The translations under genes and the position numbers were made by a program. From Streptomyces sp. TLI_146 (GTDB lineage Bacteria > Actinomycetota > Actinomycetes > Streptomycetales > Streptomycetaceae): 64,000 nucleotides of DNA. The stretch covers positions 6,696,001 through 6,760,000 of the forward strand of contig NZ_PJMX01000001.1 in the NCBI RefSeq assembly GCF_002846415.1, in the 5' to 3' direction. Below, one piece after another: positions 9,122-18,796 of this stretch (positions are counted from its first letter, which is position 1; each line of letters opens with the position of its first letter). Under the pieces are notes generated by a model. The model saw nothing but the letters and a program-made list of their open reading frames with translations. It was not told where the DNA came from and made no database searches.

Positions 9122-9361
9122 TTATACCTCCGGGATGTCCGCCTTGGCGCGCACCAGCGTTTCGCGGGAGATCGCGACGATCCGCTCGTATTCGGCCCGG
9201 GCGGCGTCGCTCGGCAGCTTGCCGTCCAAGTACTCGGTCATGTCCGTACCGATGACCGCGAACCTGCCGTCGCTCAACTCGAAGATGTCCGGGCATGTCT
9301 GCCCCGACAGGCTGCCGCGTTCCCGTGGGGAGGCACCGACCCTGCGCACGATTGTCACCAA
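9122..9361 (-). CDS. Small conserved Streptomyces protein of unknown function
   Basis: The 79-residue soluble protein is rich in charged residues and contains CPDIFELSDGRFAVIGTD and ADIPEV at the end. Similar short proteins are common in Streptomyces beside small regulatory genes (from memory), but no function is known to me. The start is TTG at 9361 or the GTG one codon later; neither has a strong RBS. It lies about 90 bp downstream of the next gene on the same strand and could share its transcript. Confidence 0.6.
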   Translation of the reverse strand: MVTIVRRVGASPRERGSLSGQTCPDIFELSDGRFAVIGTDMTEYLDGKLPSDAARAEYERIVAISRETLVRAKADIPEV

Positions 9362-9454
9362 GGGACCGTTCCAATGGCTCGGAGGAGTCTAGGACTTAGG
9401 ACAGACAACCAGACTCGCGGCTGTGGCGGTGTGCGCATACGGAATTGGTGACAA

Positions 9455-10036
9455 TTACCTCAACTTGCTGATGTTTCGCACGATCTCGTCCACGCGGCGG
9501 CCGAGGCGTGCCTCCTGGGAGTCCTCCTGGAGCGCGTTCCGGTGCTGCCGGGTGGACTCCCAGTATTCGCGGAAAATAGGACTGCGGCAGATGACCCGCA
9601 GATGTCCGCCGATCTCGCTCTCACTCGTCGAACCGGTCCGGTACGCGTGCAGCACATTGCTGTAGAGGGCGTTCGCGTAGAGGAACTGCCGCTGTTTGAC
9701 CGGCGGTACGTCCCCTTCGAACGTGTCCAGGACCGCTGCCAGTTCGGGGTCGTCCATGGCCTTGCTGAGCAGGTCGAAGTGGAGCCGGTGCTGGTGGGTG
9801 AGGGTGATCCGGCGGGCCAGCAGCCGGTGCTGGAGGGCGAGTCCGGCCGCCCCCGCGGCGACCGCGAGCCCGGCGAAGACGCCGCCGGCGGAGGCCCCGG
9901 CGGCCGCCGGGGCGATCGCGTGGAACCCGGCGCCGAGCGCCAGGCTGAGGACGGCGGCCAGCGCCACGGCGCCCGCCGCGAGCGCCGCCGTCGCCGCCGT
10001 ACCGTCGTGCTGTCCGGTTCTGTGCAGGCTGGTCAT
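9455..10036 (-). CDS. DUF6082-like membrane-anchored protein (copy 2)
   Basis: The 193-residue protein has two hydrophobic helices near the N-terminus (about 15-33 and 38-66), then a soluble helical domain with DDPELAAVLDTFEG, KQRQFLYANALYSNVLHAYRTG and SPIFREYWESTRQHR. The same landmarks occur in the upstream neighbour (MEDPSLAAVWNGFPG, RQYLFANLTFGHLL, SEPYRRYWALSRDAK), so the two are diverged paralogues. Family resemblance is to DUF6082, known mainly from Streptomyces; the role is unknown. GGGAGAAGAG precedes the ATG, 24 bp after the neighbour's stop. Confidence 0.65.
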   Translation of the reverse strand: MTSLHRTGQHDGTAATAALAAGAVALAAVLSLALGAGFHAIAPAAAGASAGGVFAGLAVAAGAAGLALQHRLLARRITLTHQHRLHFDLLSKAMDDPELAAVLDTFEGDVPPVKQRQFLYANALYSNVLHAYRTGSTSESEIGGHLRVICRSPIFREYWESTRQHRNALQEDSQEARLGRRVDEIVRNISKLR

Positions 10037-10060
10037 GTCTCTTCTCCCGTACGACTGTTA

Positions 10061-10768
10061 CTACTGTGGGGGAGCGGGCGGCCCCGGCGTGGTCCTGATC
10101 TCCTCATCGATCAGCTCTGCCAGTTTCCTTTCGTGGCTGTCCCCGGGAAGAGCGAATTTCGCGTCCCTGGAGAGTGCCCAGTAGCGACGATAGGGCTCAC
10201 TGCTCCGTAAGGACCTCGCGTGTACGCGTAGTTCGTCGTCCGAATAGCTTCCCCACTGGCGGGCGAGCAACAAGTGCCCGAACGTCAGGTTGGCGAACAG
10301 ATACTGACGCTCCTCCTCATGAGGGATACCCGGAAAGCCGTTCCACACTGCGGCGAGCGACGGATCCTCCATGGCCATCCGGGTGAGCTGCACATGCAGG
10401 GAACGCATATTCGCCTCGGCGCTGCGATGGAGTTCCTGGCGGGACTGGGTCAGTTCCTCGCGCTGGTCCGCGAGTTCGGTCCGCTGCATGCGCAGTTCCT
10501 GGTATTGGAGCAGCAGCGCCACCACGAGTATGAGGAATGCCAGACCGGAGAAGACGGCGCTGGCGGCGCCGAAATAGTTGCCGATCTGGCTGCGGCCCTC
10601 GGCGCGGTCGAGGCCGCCCTCGCGCCGCTGCACGGTGTCGATGAGCCAGCCGCTGACCAGGACGGCGGCCGCGCTCACCAGGGCGGTTCCGGCGAGCGTG
10701 GCGGCCGTCCAGAGGGCGAACTTCGCGGTGGAGCGGAGCCGGCCGGACGGGGCCGGGGTTCCTGTCAT
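10061..10768 (-). CDS. DUF6082-like membrane-anchored protein (copy 1)
   Basis: The 235-residue protein starts at an ATG with GGGAGG 6 bp upstream; the longer open frame before it has no RBS. It has a helix at about 14-36, another at about 55-80, then a short coiled coil (QELRMQRTELADQREELTQS-like heptads, about 81-115). The soluble domain is shared with the downstream gene. Two paralogues in one transcript may form a hetero-oligomer. No enzymatic motif is seen. Confidence 0.65.
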   Translation of the reverse strand: MTGTPAPSGRLRSTAKFALWTAATLAGTALVSAAAVLVSGWLIDTVQRREGGLDRAEGRSQIGNYFGAASAVFSGLAFLILVVALLLQYQELRMQRTELADQREELTQSRQELHRSAEANMRSLHVQLTRMAMEDPSLAAVWNGFPGIPHEEERQYLFANLTFGHLLLARQWGSYSDDELRVHARSLRSSEPYRRYWALSRDAKFALPGDSHERKLAELIDEEIRTTPGPPAPPQ

Positions 10769-11028
10769 GAGACCTCCCGGGTGTGGGCAGTCAATCTGCC
10801 CGCGTGCCTTGAGGGCGACGCGCGGCCGGGAGGGCGGGACGGGCGTTTTGGCCAGGGGCGGGGGCGCTCGGGCGCGCGGGGGTGCGGCGACGCGCCGCGG
10901 GGGCGGGCGTCGGACCGGGCCCGCCCCGGCCGGGCCGCCCCGTTCCCAGCGCCAAATATCCTGGAGCGGGTCCGAGGAGCATCCCCGGGCCCCGCCCACG
11001 TCCCCGTCCCCGTCCGAGAGAGGCCCCC

Positions 11029-12123
11029 GTGAGTCCGACCGGTCCGACCCAGCAGATCCCCGTCGTCGTCCTCGCGGGCTTCCTCGGCTCGGGCAAGACC
11101 ACCCTGCTCAACCATCTGCTCCGGGCCAGCAGGGGCACCCGGATCGGGGCGATCGTCAACGACTTCGGGTCCATCGAGATCGACGCGATGACCGTGGCCG
11201 GACAACTCGGTGATTCGACGCTGTCGCTCGGCAACGGCTGCCTGTGCTGCGCCGTCGACGCGAGCGAGCTCGACGTCTACCTGGAGAAGCTGACCCGGCC
11301 CGCCGCCCGGCTCGACGTCGTCGTCATCGAGGCGAGCGGCCTCGCCGAGCCGCAGGAGCTGGTGCGGATGGTCCTGGCCAGCGGGAACCCCCGGGTGGTG
11401 TACGGCGGGCTCGTCGAGGTCGTCGACGCCGCCGAGTACGAGGCGACCCGCGAGAAGCACCCCGAGATCGACCGGCACCTCGCCGTCGCGGACCTCGTGG
11501 TGCTCAACAAGACCGACCGGGTGGCGAGGGCGGGCCTCGACCGGCTGCGCGCGTCGCTCGACGGGGCAGCGTCGGTCGTCGAGTCCGTGTACGGCCGCGT
11601 CGACCCGGAGCTGTTCTTCGACCGCAGGCCGAGCACCGAGCGGGTCGGCCAGCTCGCCTTCGAGGACCTGCTGGACGATGAGGAGGAGCACGGGCACGGC
11701 GAGGTGTGCGGCTCCGAGTGCGGCCACGCGGCGCATCTGCACACCGCGTACGAGTCCGTCGCCTTCACCTCGGCCGCGCCCATGGACCCGCGCCGGCTGA
11801 TGGCCTTCCTCGACAGCCGCCCCGAGGGCCTCTACCGCATCAAGGGGTTCGTCGACTTCGGCGCGGCCGACCCGCGCAACCGCTACGGCGTCCACGCCGT
11901 CGGCCGCTTCCTGCGCTTCTACCCGGAGCCCTGGCCGCCCGGCGAGGAGCGCCTCACCCAGCTCGTCCTCATCGGCTCCGGGACCGACGCCGACGGCCTG
12001 CGCAAGTCACTGGAGGCGGCGGTCGCGGGCCCGGGGGAGGTCCAGGACGAGCCCGCGATGTGGGGCGTGCTCCGATACGTACAGCACGACGAGGCCGAGG
12101 AGGCCCCGGACGCGGACGACTGA
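11029..12123 (+). CDS. COG0523/CobW-family GTPase metallochaperone
   Basis: The 364-residue protein has a Walker A motif GFLGSGKTT at 17-25, the family metal-binding motif GCLCC at 70-74, switch residues in IEASGLAEP, and NKTD for guanine recognition. A Cys/His-rich insert follows (HGHGEVCGSECGHAAHLH, about 222-239), then the CobW C-terminal domain. Such proteins deliver zinc, cobalt or other metals. The His/Cys-rich insert fits a zinc role, but no Zur box is visible upstream. GTG 11029 was chosen because it begins where similarity to the family begins. Confidence 0.82.
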   Translation: MSPTGPTQQIPVVVLAGFLGSGKTTLLNHLLRASRGTRIGAIVNDFGSIEIDAMTVAGQLGDSTLSLGNGCLCCAVDASELDVYLEKLTRPAARLDVVVIEASGLAEPQELVRMVLASGNPRVVYGGLVEVVDAAEYEATREKHPEIDRHLAVADLVVLNKTDRVARAGLDRLRASLDGAASVVESVYGRVDPELFFDRRPSTERVGQLAFEDLLDDEEEHGHGEVCGSECGHAAHLHTAYESVAFTSAAPMDPRRLMAFLDSRPEGLYRIKGFVDFGAADPRNRYGVHAVGRFLRFYPEPWPPGEERLTQLVLIGSGTDADGLRKSLEAAVAGPGEVQDEPAMWGVLRYVQHDEAEEAPDADD

Positions 12124-12156
12124 CCGCGGCCGGGGCCTCCCCGTACGAACCGTCCG

Positions 12157-14607
12157 CTACGACGCCGGGCCCGCCAGCGCCGTCACCGCGTGGCCCAGCG
12201 GCGTGCCCGAGCCGTCCCGGCGCGGGTCCGGCTCCGGGAGCTCCACCGGTGTGCCGTTGGCCTGCGCCGCCTTCGCCGGGGCCGCCCCCGCCCAGGCCAG
12301 GACCAGCATGTCCTCGCCCTTCAGGAACCGCTGGCAGCGCACCCCGCCGGTGGCCCGGCCCTTGCGCGGATACTGGTCGAACGGCGTCAGCTTGACGGTC
12401 GCCGCCGAGTCCCCGAGCAGCGTGCCGCGCGAGCCCGCCACCGTGAACACCACGCCGTCCGCCGCCGGGTCGACCACGGTGAACGAGATCACCTTGGCGC
12501 CCTCGGCGACCTTGATGCCTGCCATGCCGCCCGCCGGGCGGCCCTGCGGCCGCACCTGCGAGGCCTGATAGCGCAGCAGCTGGGCGTCGTCCGTGATGAA
12601 GACCAGGTCCTCCTCGCCGGTGCGCAGCTCCGCCGCGCCCACGATCCGGTCGCCGTCCTTGAGGGTGATGACCTCCAGCTCGTCCTTGTTGGCCGGATAG
12701 TCGGGCACCACGCGCTTGACCACGCCCTGCTCGGTGCCGATCGCCAGACCCGGCGACGACTCGTCCAGCGTCGTCAGACAGATCAGCGTCTCGTCGGCCT
12801 CAAGGGACAGGAACTCCGAGACCGGGGCGCCGCCCGAGAGGTTGGGTGCCGCCGCCGTGTCCGGCAGCTGCGGCAGGTCGATCACGGCGAGCCGCAGCAG
12901 CCGCCCGGCCGAGGTGACCGCGCCGACGTCGCCGCGCTGGGTGGCGGGCACCGCGGACACGATCACGTCGTGCTTGGTGCGCCGCTCGGCCTCCGCGAGC
13001 GGTTCCGCGTTCGCCGTACGCGCCAGCAGGCCCGTCGAGGAGAGCAGCACCCGGCACGGGTCGTCCGCGACCTCCAGGGGCACCGCCGCGACCGGCGCGC
13101 CCGCCGACTCAAGGAGGACCGTCCGCCGCTCGGTGCCGAACTTCTTGGCCACCGCGGCCAGTTCGGTCGAGACCAGCTTGCGCAGCTCGGTGTCGGACTC
13201 CAGGATCCCGGTCAGCTCGTCGATCTCGCCGGTGAGCCGGTCGCGCTCGCTCTCCAGCTCGATGCGGTCGAACTTGGTGAGGCGGCGCAGCGGGGTGTCC
13301 AGAATGTACTGCGTCTGGATCTCGCTGAGCGAGAAGTGCTCGATCAGGCGCTGCTTGGCCTGCGCCGAGTTGTCACTCGACCGGATGAGACGGATGACCT
13401 CGTCGATGTCGAGGAGCGCGACGAGGAGGCCCTCCACCAGGTGCAGCCGGTCGCGGCGCTTGGTGCGGCGGTACTCGCTGCGCCGGCGCACGACCTCGAA
13501 GCGGTGGTCGAGGTAGACCTCCAGGAGCTCCTTGAGGCCCATGGTGAGCGGCTGGCCGTCCACCAGCGCCACGTTGTTGATGCCGAAGGACTCCTCCATC
13601 GGCGTCAGCTTGTAGAGCTGCTCCAGGACGGCCTCGGGCACGAAGCCGTTCTTGACCTCGATGACCAGGCGCAGACCGTGCGAGCGGTCGGTGAGGTCCT
13701 TGACGTCGGCGATGCCCTGGAGCTTCTTCGAGCCGACCAGGTCCTTGATCTTGGAGATCACCTTCTCCGGGCCGACCGTGAACGGCAGTTCCGTGACGAC
13801 CAGGCCCTTGCGGCGGGCCGTCACGTTCTCCACCGCCACCTTGGCGCGGATCTTGAAGGTGCCGCGGCCCGACTCGTACGCGTCCTTGATGCCGGACAGG
13901 CCGACGATCCGGCCGCCGGTCGGCAGGTCGGGGCCGGGGACGAAGCGCATCAGCGCTTCCAGGTCCGCGTTCGGGTGCCGGATCAGATGGCGGGCGGCGG
14001 CGATGACCTCGCCCAGGTTGTGCGGCGGCATATTGGTCGCCATGCCGACCGCGATCCCCGTCGCGCCGTTGACCAGCAGGTTCGGGAACGCGGCGGGCAG
14101 GGCCACCGGCTCCTGCTCCTGGCCGTCGTAGTTCGGGGAGAAGTCGACGGTGTCCTCGTCGATCGACTCCGTCATGAGCGAGGTGGCGTCGGCCATCCGG
14201 CACTCGGTGTAGCGCATCGCGGCCGGCGGGTCGTCGTTGCCGAGCGAGCCGAAGTTGCCGTGGCCGTCGACCAGCGGCACACGCATCGAGAACGGCTGCG
14301 CCATCCGCACCAGCGCGTCGTAGATCGACGCGTCGCCGTGCGGGTGGAGCTTGCCCATGACCTCGCCGACCACGCGCGCGCACTTCACATAGCCGCGCTC
14401 GGGGCGCAGGCCCATCTCGTTCATCTGGTAGACGATGCGGCGGTGCACCGGCTTCATGCCGTCGCGGGCGTCCGGCAGGGCCCGCGAGTAGATCACCGAG
14501 TAGGCGTACTCGAGAAAGGAGCCCTGCATTTCGTCCACGACGTCGATGTCGAGGATCTTCTCCTCGAAATCGTCCGGCGGCGGGGTCTTCGTGCTGCGGC
14601 GGGCCAT
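12157..14607 (-). CDS. parC: DNA topoisomerase IV subunit A
   Basis: The 816-residue protein is a complete type IIA topoisomerase A subunit. The breakage-reunion domain carries the catalytic Tyr133 in [10 protein letters not shown], and [17 protein letters not shown] and GHGNFGS line the DNA gate. The C-terminal beta-pinwheel begins near residue 500. The pinwheel lacks a clear GyrA box (QRRGGKG), which together with the nearby parE supports ParC. It is convergent with the CobW gene, with about 33 bp between the stops, and divergent from the M16 peptidase pair. Confidence 0.9.
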   Translation of the reverse strand: MARRSTKTPPPDDFEEKILDIDVVDEMQGSFLEYAYSVIYSRALPDARDGMKPVHRRIVYQMNEMGLRPERGYVKCARVVGEVMGKLHPHGDASIYDALVRMAQPFSMRVPLVDGHGNFGSLGNDDPPAAMRYTECRMADATSLMTESIDEDTVDFSPNYDGQEQEPVALPAAFPNLLVNGATGIAVGMATNMPPHNLGEVIAAARHLIRHPNADLEALMRFVPGPDLPTGGRIVGLSGIKDAYESGRGTFKIRAKVAVENVTARRKGLVVTELPFTVGPEKVISKIKDLVGSKKLQGIADVKDLTDRSHGLRLVIEVKNGFVPEAVLEQLYKLTPMEESFGINNVALVDGQPLTMGLKELLEVYLDHRFEVVRRRSEYRRTKRRDRLHLVEGLLVALLDIDEVIRLIRSSDNSAQAKQRLIEHFSLSEIQTQYILDTPLRRLTKFDRIELESERDRLTGEIDELTGILESDTELRKLVSTELAAVAKKFGTERRTVLLESAGAPVAAVPLEVADDPCRVLLSSTGLLARTANAEPLAEAERRTKHDVIVSAVPATQRGDVGAVTSAGRLLRLAVIDLPQLPDTAAAPNLSGGAPVSEFLSLEADETLICLTTLDESSPGLAIGTEQGVVKRVVPDYPANKDELEVITLKDGDRIVGAAELRTGEEDLVFITDDAQLLRYQASQVRPQGRPAGGMAGIKVAEGAKVISFTVVDPAADGVVFTVAGSRGTLLGDSAATVKLTPFDQYPRKGRATGGVRCQRFLKGEDMLVLAWAGAAPAKAAQANGTPVELPEPDPRRDGSGTPLGHAVTALAGPAS

Positions 14608-14788
14608 CGCGGCTGCGGCTCCTTCACCAACGAGTTCTTCTTAGCGACCACCAACAAGGTCTGCTGCTGACGCCGACCATTGTGGACCGTCCCACTGACA
14701 ACGCCGACCGCGACCCGGGAACTTCGCCAGGTGTCGGTGCGCTTGCATACAGTGGCAGGACTTCTTCACCGCGATCGAAGGGACGTAC

Positions 14789-16141
14789 ATGCCCATGGGT
14801 CACACGGCCACCGCCCAGGCCGGCTCCGGCGGCCTGACAGCGACCGAGCACCGGCTGGCCAACGGCCTGCGCGTGGTGCTCTCCGAGGACCACCTGACCC
14901 CGGTCGCCGCGGTCTGCCTCTGGTACGACGTGGGTTCCCGCCACGAGGTCAAGGGCCGCACGGGCCTGGCGCACCTCTTCGAGCACCTGATGTTCCAGGG
15001 CTCGCACCAGGTCCACGGAAACGGTCACTTCGAGCTGGTGCAGGGGGCCGGCGGCTCGCTCAACGGCACCACCAGCTTCGAGCGCACCAACTACTTCGAG
15101 ACCATGCCCACGCACCAGCTGGAGCTGGCGCTGTGGCTGGAAGCCGACCGTATGGGCTCGCTGCTCTCCGCCCTGGACGAGGAGTCCATGGAGAACCAGC
15201 GCGACGTCGTCAAGAACGAGCGCCGCCAGCGGTACGACAACGTGCCGTACGGCACGGCGTTCGAGAAGCTCACCGCGCTCGCCTACCCCGAGGGCCACCC
15301 GTACCACCACACGCCGATCGGCTCCATGGCCGACCTGGACGCGGCGACCCTTGAGGACGCGCGGAACTTCTTCCGTACGTACTACGCGCCGAACAACGCG
15401 GTCCTCTCCGTCGTCGGCGACATCGACCCCGAGCAGACGCTCGCCTGGATCGAGAAGTACTTCGGCTCCATCCCGACCCACGACGGCAAGCAGCCGCCGC
15501 GCGACGGCGCGCTGCCCGGCGTCATCGGCGAGCAGCTGCGCGAGGTCGTCCACGAGGACGTCCCCGCGCGCGCCCTGATGGCCGCCTACCGGCTGCCGCA
15601 CGACGGCACGCGCGAGTGCGACGCCGCCGACTTGGCGCTCACCGTCCTCGGCGGCGGCGAGTCCTCCCGGCTGCACAACCGCCTGGTGCGCCACGACCAG
15701 AGCGCCGTGGCGGCCGGGTTCGGCCTGCTGCGGCTGGCCGGCGCGCCCTCGCTCGGCTGGCTGGACGTGAAGACGTCCGGCGGCGTCGAGGTCCCCGACA
15801 TCGAGTCGGCCGTCGACGACGAGCTGGCCCGGTTCGCCGAAGAGGGCCCCACGGCCGAGGAGATGGAGCGTGCCCAGGCCCAGCTGGAGCGCGAGTGGCT
15901 GGACCGGCTCGGCACGGTCGCGGGCCGCGCCGACGAACTGTGCCGGTACGCGGTGCTGTTCGGCGACCCGCAGCTCGCCCTGACCGCCGTCGACCGGGTG
16001 CTCGACATCACCGCCGAGGAGGTGCGGGACGTGGCCCGGGCCACCCTGCGCCCGGACAACAGGGCGGTGCTGGTGTACGAGCCGACCGCCGCCGAAGCAG
16101 ACGACGCGGCCGACGCCGACGCCAAGGGAGCAGAGCAGTGA
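14789..16141 (+). CDS. M16 zinc metallopeptidase, catalytic subunit
   Basis: The 450-residue pitrilysin-family peptidase has the inverted zinc motif H62-xx-E65-H66 (AHLFEHLMFQG), with the third ligand expected in ENQRDVVKNERRQ about 75 residues later. The C-terminal M16 half follows. Length and layout match the mitochondrial-processing-peptidase-like class that works as a pair of about 450-residue subunits. The next gene overlaps it by 4 nt and supplies the inactive partner. The start is ATG 14789, with the family N-terminus beginning shortly after; GAAGGGA lies upstream. Confidence 0.87.
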   Translation: MPMGHTATAQAGSGGLTATEHRLANGLRVVLSEDHLTPVAAVCLWYDVGSRHEVKGRTGLAHLFEHLMFQGSHQVHGNGHFELVQGAGGSLNGTTSFERTNYFETMPTHQLELALWLEADRMGSLLSALDEESMENQRDVVKNERRQRYDNVPYGTAFEKLTALAYPEGHPYHHTPIGSMADLDAATLEDARNFFRTYYAPNNAVLSVVGDIDPEQTLAWIEKYFGSIPTHDGKQPPRDGALPGVIGEQLREVVHEDVPARALMAAYRLPHDGTRECDAADLALTVLGGGESSRLHNRLVRHDQSAVAAGFGLLRLAGAPSLGWLDVKTSGGVEVPDIESAVDDELARFAEEGPTAEEMERAQAQLEREWLDRLGTVAGRADELCRYAVLFGDPQLALTAVDRVLDITAEEVRDVARATLRPDNRAVLVYEPTAAEADDAADADAKGAEQ

Positions 16142-17526
16142 GCGAGACCGGCGTGACCATGCAGTTCCACCCCCAGCCGGCCGCCGGCATCGCGCGTCCC
16201 TGGGCGTTCCCCGCCCCCGGCCGCGCCACCCTGCCCAACGGGCTCACCGTGCTGCGCTGCGACCGCCCCGGCCAGCAGGTCGTGGCCGTCGAGATCTTCC
16301 TCGCGGCCCCGCTGGACGCCGAGCCGGAGGGTCTGGACGGCGTCGCCACGATCATGGCGCGCGCGTTCTCCGAGGGCACCGACAAGCGCTCCGCCGAGGA
16401 GTTCGCCGCCGACCTGGAGCGCTGCGGCGCCACCCTGGACGCGCACGCGGACCACCCGGGCGTGCGGGTCTCCCTCGAGGTGCCGGTCTCCCGGCTGCCC
16501 AAGGCGCTCGGCCTGCTCGCCGAGGCGCTGCGCGCCCCCGCGTTCGCCGACGCGGAGGTCGACCGGCTGGTCCGCAACCGCCTCGACGAGATCCCGCACG
16601 AGCTGGCCAACCCGGCCCGCCGCGCCGCCCAGCAGCTCTCCCGCGAGCTCTTCCCGGCCACCGCGCGCATGTCGCGCCCGCGCCAGGGCACCGAGGAGAC
16701 CGTCTCGCGGATCGACGCGGCGGCGGTCCGGGCCTTCTACGAGGCGTATGTACGTCCGGCGGCGGCCACCGCGGTGATCGTGGGCGACTTGGGCGCCACC
16801 GACCTGGACGCGGTCCTGGCGGACACCCTGGGCGCCTGGACGGGCACCCCGGCCCAGGAGCGCCCGATGCCCCCGGTCACCGCCGACGACACCGGCCGCG
16901 TGGTCATCGTCGACCGGCCCGGCGCCGTCCAGACGCAGCTGCTGATCGGCCGGATCGGCCCGGACCGCCACGACCGCGTCTGGCCCGCCCAGGTTCTCGG
17001 GACGTACTGCCTGGGCGGCACGCTCACCTCCCGCCTGGACCGCGTCCTGCGCGAGGAGAAGGGCTACACGTACGGAGTGCGGGCCTACGGCCAGGTGCTG
17101 CGCTCCGGCGCGGAGGGCACCGGCGCTGCCATGCTCGCCATCAGCGGCTCGGTCGACACGCCCAACACCGGCCCGGCGCTGGACGACCTGTGGACGGTGC
17201 TGCGCAAGCTCGCCGCCGAGGGTCTGACGGACCCCGAGCGGGAGACCGCCGTGCAGAACCTGGTGGGAGTGGCCCCGCTCAAGTACGAGACGGCGGCCGC
17301 CGTCGCCGGGACGCTGGCCGACCAGGTCGAGCAGCACCTCCCGGACGACTTCCAGGCGCAGTTGTACGCACGGCTGGCCGACACGGGCACCGTGGAGGCC
17401 ACCGCGGCGGTCGTCAGCGCCTTCCCGGTGGACCGGCTGGTGACCGTCCTGGTCGGGGACGCGGCGCAGATCGAGGAGCCGGTCAAGGCGCTCGGCATCG
17501 GTGAAGTCACCGTCGTGGCAGGCTGA
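16138..17526 (+). CDS. M16 peptidase-like subunit without zinc site
   Basis: The 462-residue protein has the M16 fold, but the HxxEH motif is absent (the corresponding region reads ATIMARAFSEGT). It retains the C-terminal substrate-groove motif LTSRLDRVLREEKGYTYGVRA. This is the pattern of an alpha-type, non-catalytic partner in a heterodimeric M16 enzyme. Its GTG start overlaps the catalytic subunit's TGA, supporting 1:1 expression. The substrate of the pair is unknown. Confidence 0.85.
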   Translation: MSETGVTMQFHPQPAAGIARPWAFPAPGRATLPNGLTVLRCDRPGQQVVAVEIFLAAPLDAEPEGLDGVATIMARAFSEGTDKRSAEEFAADLERCGATLDAHADHPGVRVSLEVPVSRLPKALGLLAEALRAPAFADAEVDRLVRNRLDEIPHELANPARRAAQQLSRELFPATARMSRPRQGTEETVSRIDAAAVRAFYEAYVRPAAATAVIVGDLGATDLDAVLADTLGAWTGTPAQERPMPPVTADDTGRVVIVDRPGAVQTQLLIGRIGPDRHDRVWPAQVLGTYCLGGTLTSRLDRVLREEKGYTYGVRAYGQVLRSGAEGTGAAMLAISGSVDTPNTGPALDDLWTVLRKLAAEGLTDPERETAVQNLVGVAPLKYETAAAVAGTLADQVEQHLPDDFQAQLYARLADTGTVEATAAVVSAFPVDRLVTVLVGDAAQIEEPVKALGIGEVTVVAG

Positions 17527-17531
17527 TTGAG

Positions 17532-17563
17532 CCGCCCGCCGGGGCTGGCCCGAAGGCGGGCGG
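17532..17563 (+). terminator. Hairpin after the M16 operon
   Basis: CCGCCCGCC pairs with GGCGGGCGG across a 14-nt loop, five bases after the M16 stop. It is the first of two hairpins. Confidence 0.5.
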
Positions 17564-17574
17564 ACGAGTCGGGT

Positions 17575-17610
17575 GAGGACCCCGGTGGCCGAGTGGCCGC
17601 CGGGGTCCTC
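17575..17610 (+). terminator. Strong terminator hairpin after the M16 operon
   Basis: A 16-bp stem (GAGGACCCCGGTGGCC with GGCCGCCGGGGTCCTC, one wobble pair) closes a GAGT loop. It insulates the M16 genes from the downstream riboswitch-controlled gene. Confidence 0.8.
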
Positions 17611-17754
17611 CCTTATGTCCGGTTTATTGGGGAGGTTGCCTGTCTGTCATGTGGCGTGCGCTACAAAAAGACGTGTCTGTTTGGTGATTGAAAGATCAGC
17701 CGTCTAGCGTCAGTCCGGCTGTCCGTCACCACCCGTCGCAGCCGCGGCACCGGA

Positions 17755-17914
17755 CAGCGATCGCCGAGTCCCCAACTGGCGCGAGCCAGGGGAGCCGGGG
17801 ACCCACTCAGTCCCTGGGGTGAATCGGACGCCTCCGCCCGCGGAGGGGCCCGTAGGAGACCTTCCAGCTCCGAACCCGTCAGCTAACCCGGTAGGCGAGA
17901 TGGAAGGAAAGGAC
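17755..17914 (+). ncRNA. ydaO/yuaA-type c-di-AMP riboswitch
   Basis: The stretch carries the conserved blocks of the ydaO class in order: AUCGCCGAGUCC at the 5' side, GGGGAGCCGGGGACCCA, CUGGGGUGAAUC, a variable hairpin (CCUCCGCCCGCGGAGG), CGUAGGAG, and UCCGAACCCGUCAGCUAACC-type sequence followed by GGUAGGCGAGAUGGAAGGA. The class binds c-di-AMP and usually lowers expression of wall hydrolases and potassium transporters when the ligand is high. Its 3' end runs into the GGAAGGAAAGGA that precedes the M23 peptidase ATG at 17926, so the ligand-bound form could also touch ribosome access. Boundaries are estimated to within about 10 nt. Confidence 0.88.
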
Positions 17915-17925
17915 ACCGCCTCTCC

Positions 17926-18696
17926 ATGGCGTTCACCCGTGCCACCGGGAAACACCGTCGTCCGAGCGCCGTGTCGCGCAAGAGCGCGAACATCGCGGGC
18001 ATCGCCACCCTCGCCACCGCCGGCGTCGTGGGCACCCTCGCCTCCCCGGCCCTGGCCGCCGAGAGCTCCGCTCCCGCCGCCGCCTCCGTCGAGGACACCG
18101 GCATCACCCAGGCCATCGTGATCGGCGACTCGCTCGCCGACCGCATCGACGCCCAGGCCGCCGCCCAGAAGCACGCCGCCGACAAGGCCCGCGCCATCGC
18201 CGAGGCGAAGCGCAAGGCCGAGGCGAAGGCCAAGGAGGAGCGCGAGGCCAGGGAGCGCGCCGCCCGCGAGGCCGAGCGCAAGCGCCTCAACTCCTTCGTC
18301 GCCCCGATCGACGGCAGTTACGTCTCCACCGGCTACAAGACCGGCGGCTCGATCTGGTCCTCCGGCAGCCACACCGGCATCGACTTCCACGCGGGCATGG
18401 GCACCCCGGTGCACGCCGTGGGCCTGGGCACGGTCGTCGAGGCGGGCTACGGCGGCGCCTACGGCAACAACATCGTCATCCGGATGAACGACGGCACGTA
18501 CACCCAGTACGGCCACCTGTCGTCCATCGGTGTCTCCGTCGGCCAGCGCGTCGAGCCGGGCCAGCAGATCGGCCTCTCCGGCAACACCGGCAACACCACC
18601 GGCCCGCACCTCCACTTCGAGGCCCGCACCGGCGAGTCGTACGGCTCGGACATCGACCCGATCGCGTATCTGCGCTCGCACGGCGTCAACGTCTGA
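17926..18696 (+). CDS. Secreted M23 (LytM-type) cell-wall peptidase
   Basis: The 256-residue protein has a long positively charged N-terminal region followed by an export signal (hydrophobic stretch about 23-42, ending SPALAAES). An alanine/lysine/glutamate-rich coiled coil occupies about 76-121. The M23 domain carries the zinc-site motif GSHTGIDFH near the start and HLHFEA near the end, with GHLSS between them. M23 enzymes cut peptide cross-links of peptidoglycan. Expression is expected to be set by the c-di-AMP riboswitch directly upstream, linking wall hydrolysis to osmotic state. Confidence 0.9.
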   Translation: MAFTRATGKHRRPSAVSRKSANIAGIATLATAGVVGTLASPALAAESSAPAAASVEDTGITQAIVIGDSLADRIDAQAAAQKHAADKARAIAEAKRKAEAKAKEEREARERAAREAERKRLNSFVAPIDGSYVSTGYKTGGSIWSSGSHTGIDFHAGMGTPVHAVGLGTVVEAGYGGAYGNNIVIRMNDGTYTQYGHLSSIGVSVGQRVEPGQQIGLSGNTGNTTGPHLHFEARTGESYGSDIDPIAYLRSHGVNV

Positions 18697-18717
18697 CGGC
18701 CGCCCCCGCACGTTCCA

Positions 18718-18755
18718 CCGGAGCCCCCCGGCGCACCCGCGCCGGGGGGCTCCGG
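18718..18755 (+). terminator. Terminator of the M23 peptidase gene
   Basis: A perfect 17-bp stem with left arm CCGGAGCCCCCCGGCGC closes a 4-nt ACCC loop 22 bp after the stop codon. Confidence 0.85.
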
Positions 18756-18796
18756 CGTCGTGGCCGGGGCGCGGTGAGCCGTCCGTGGCCAAAAGA

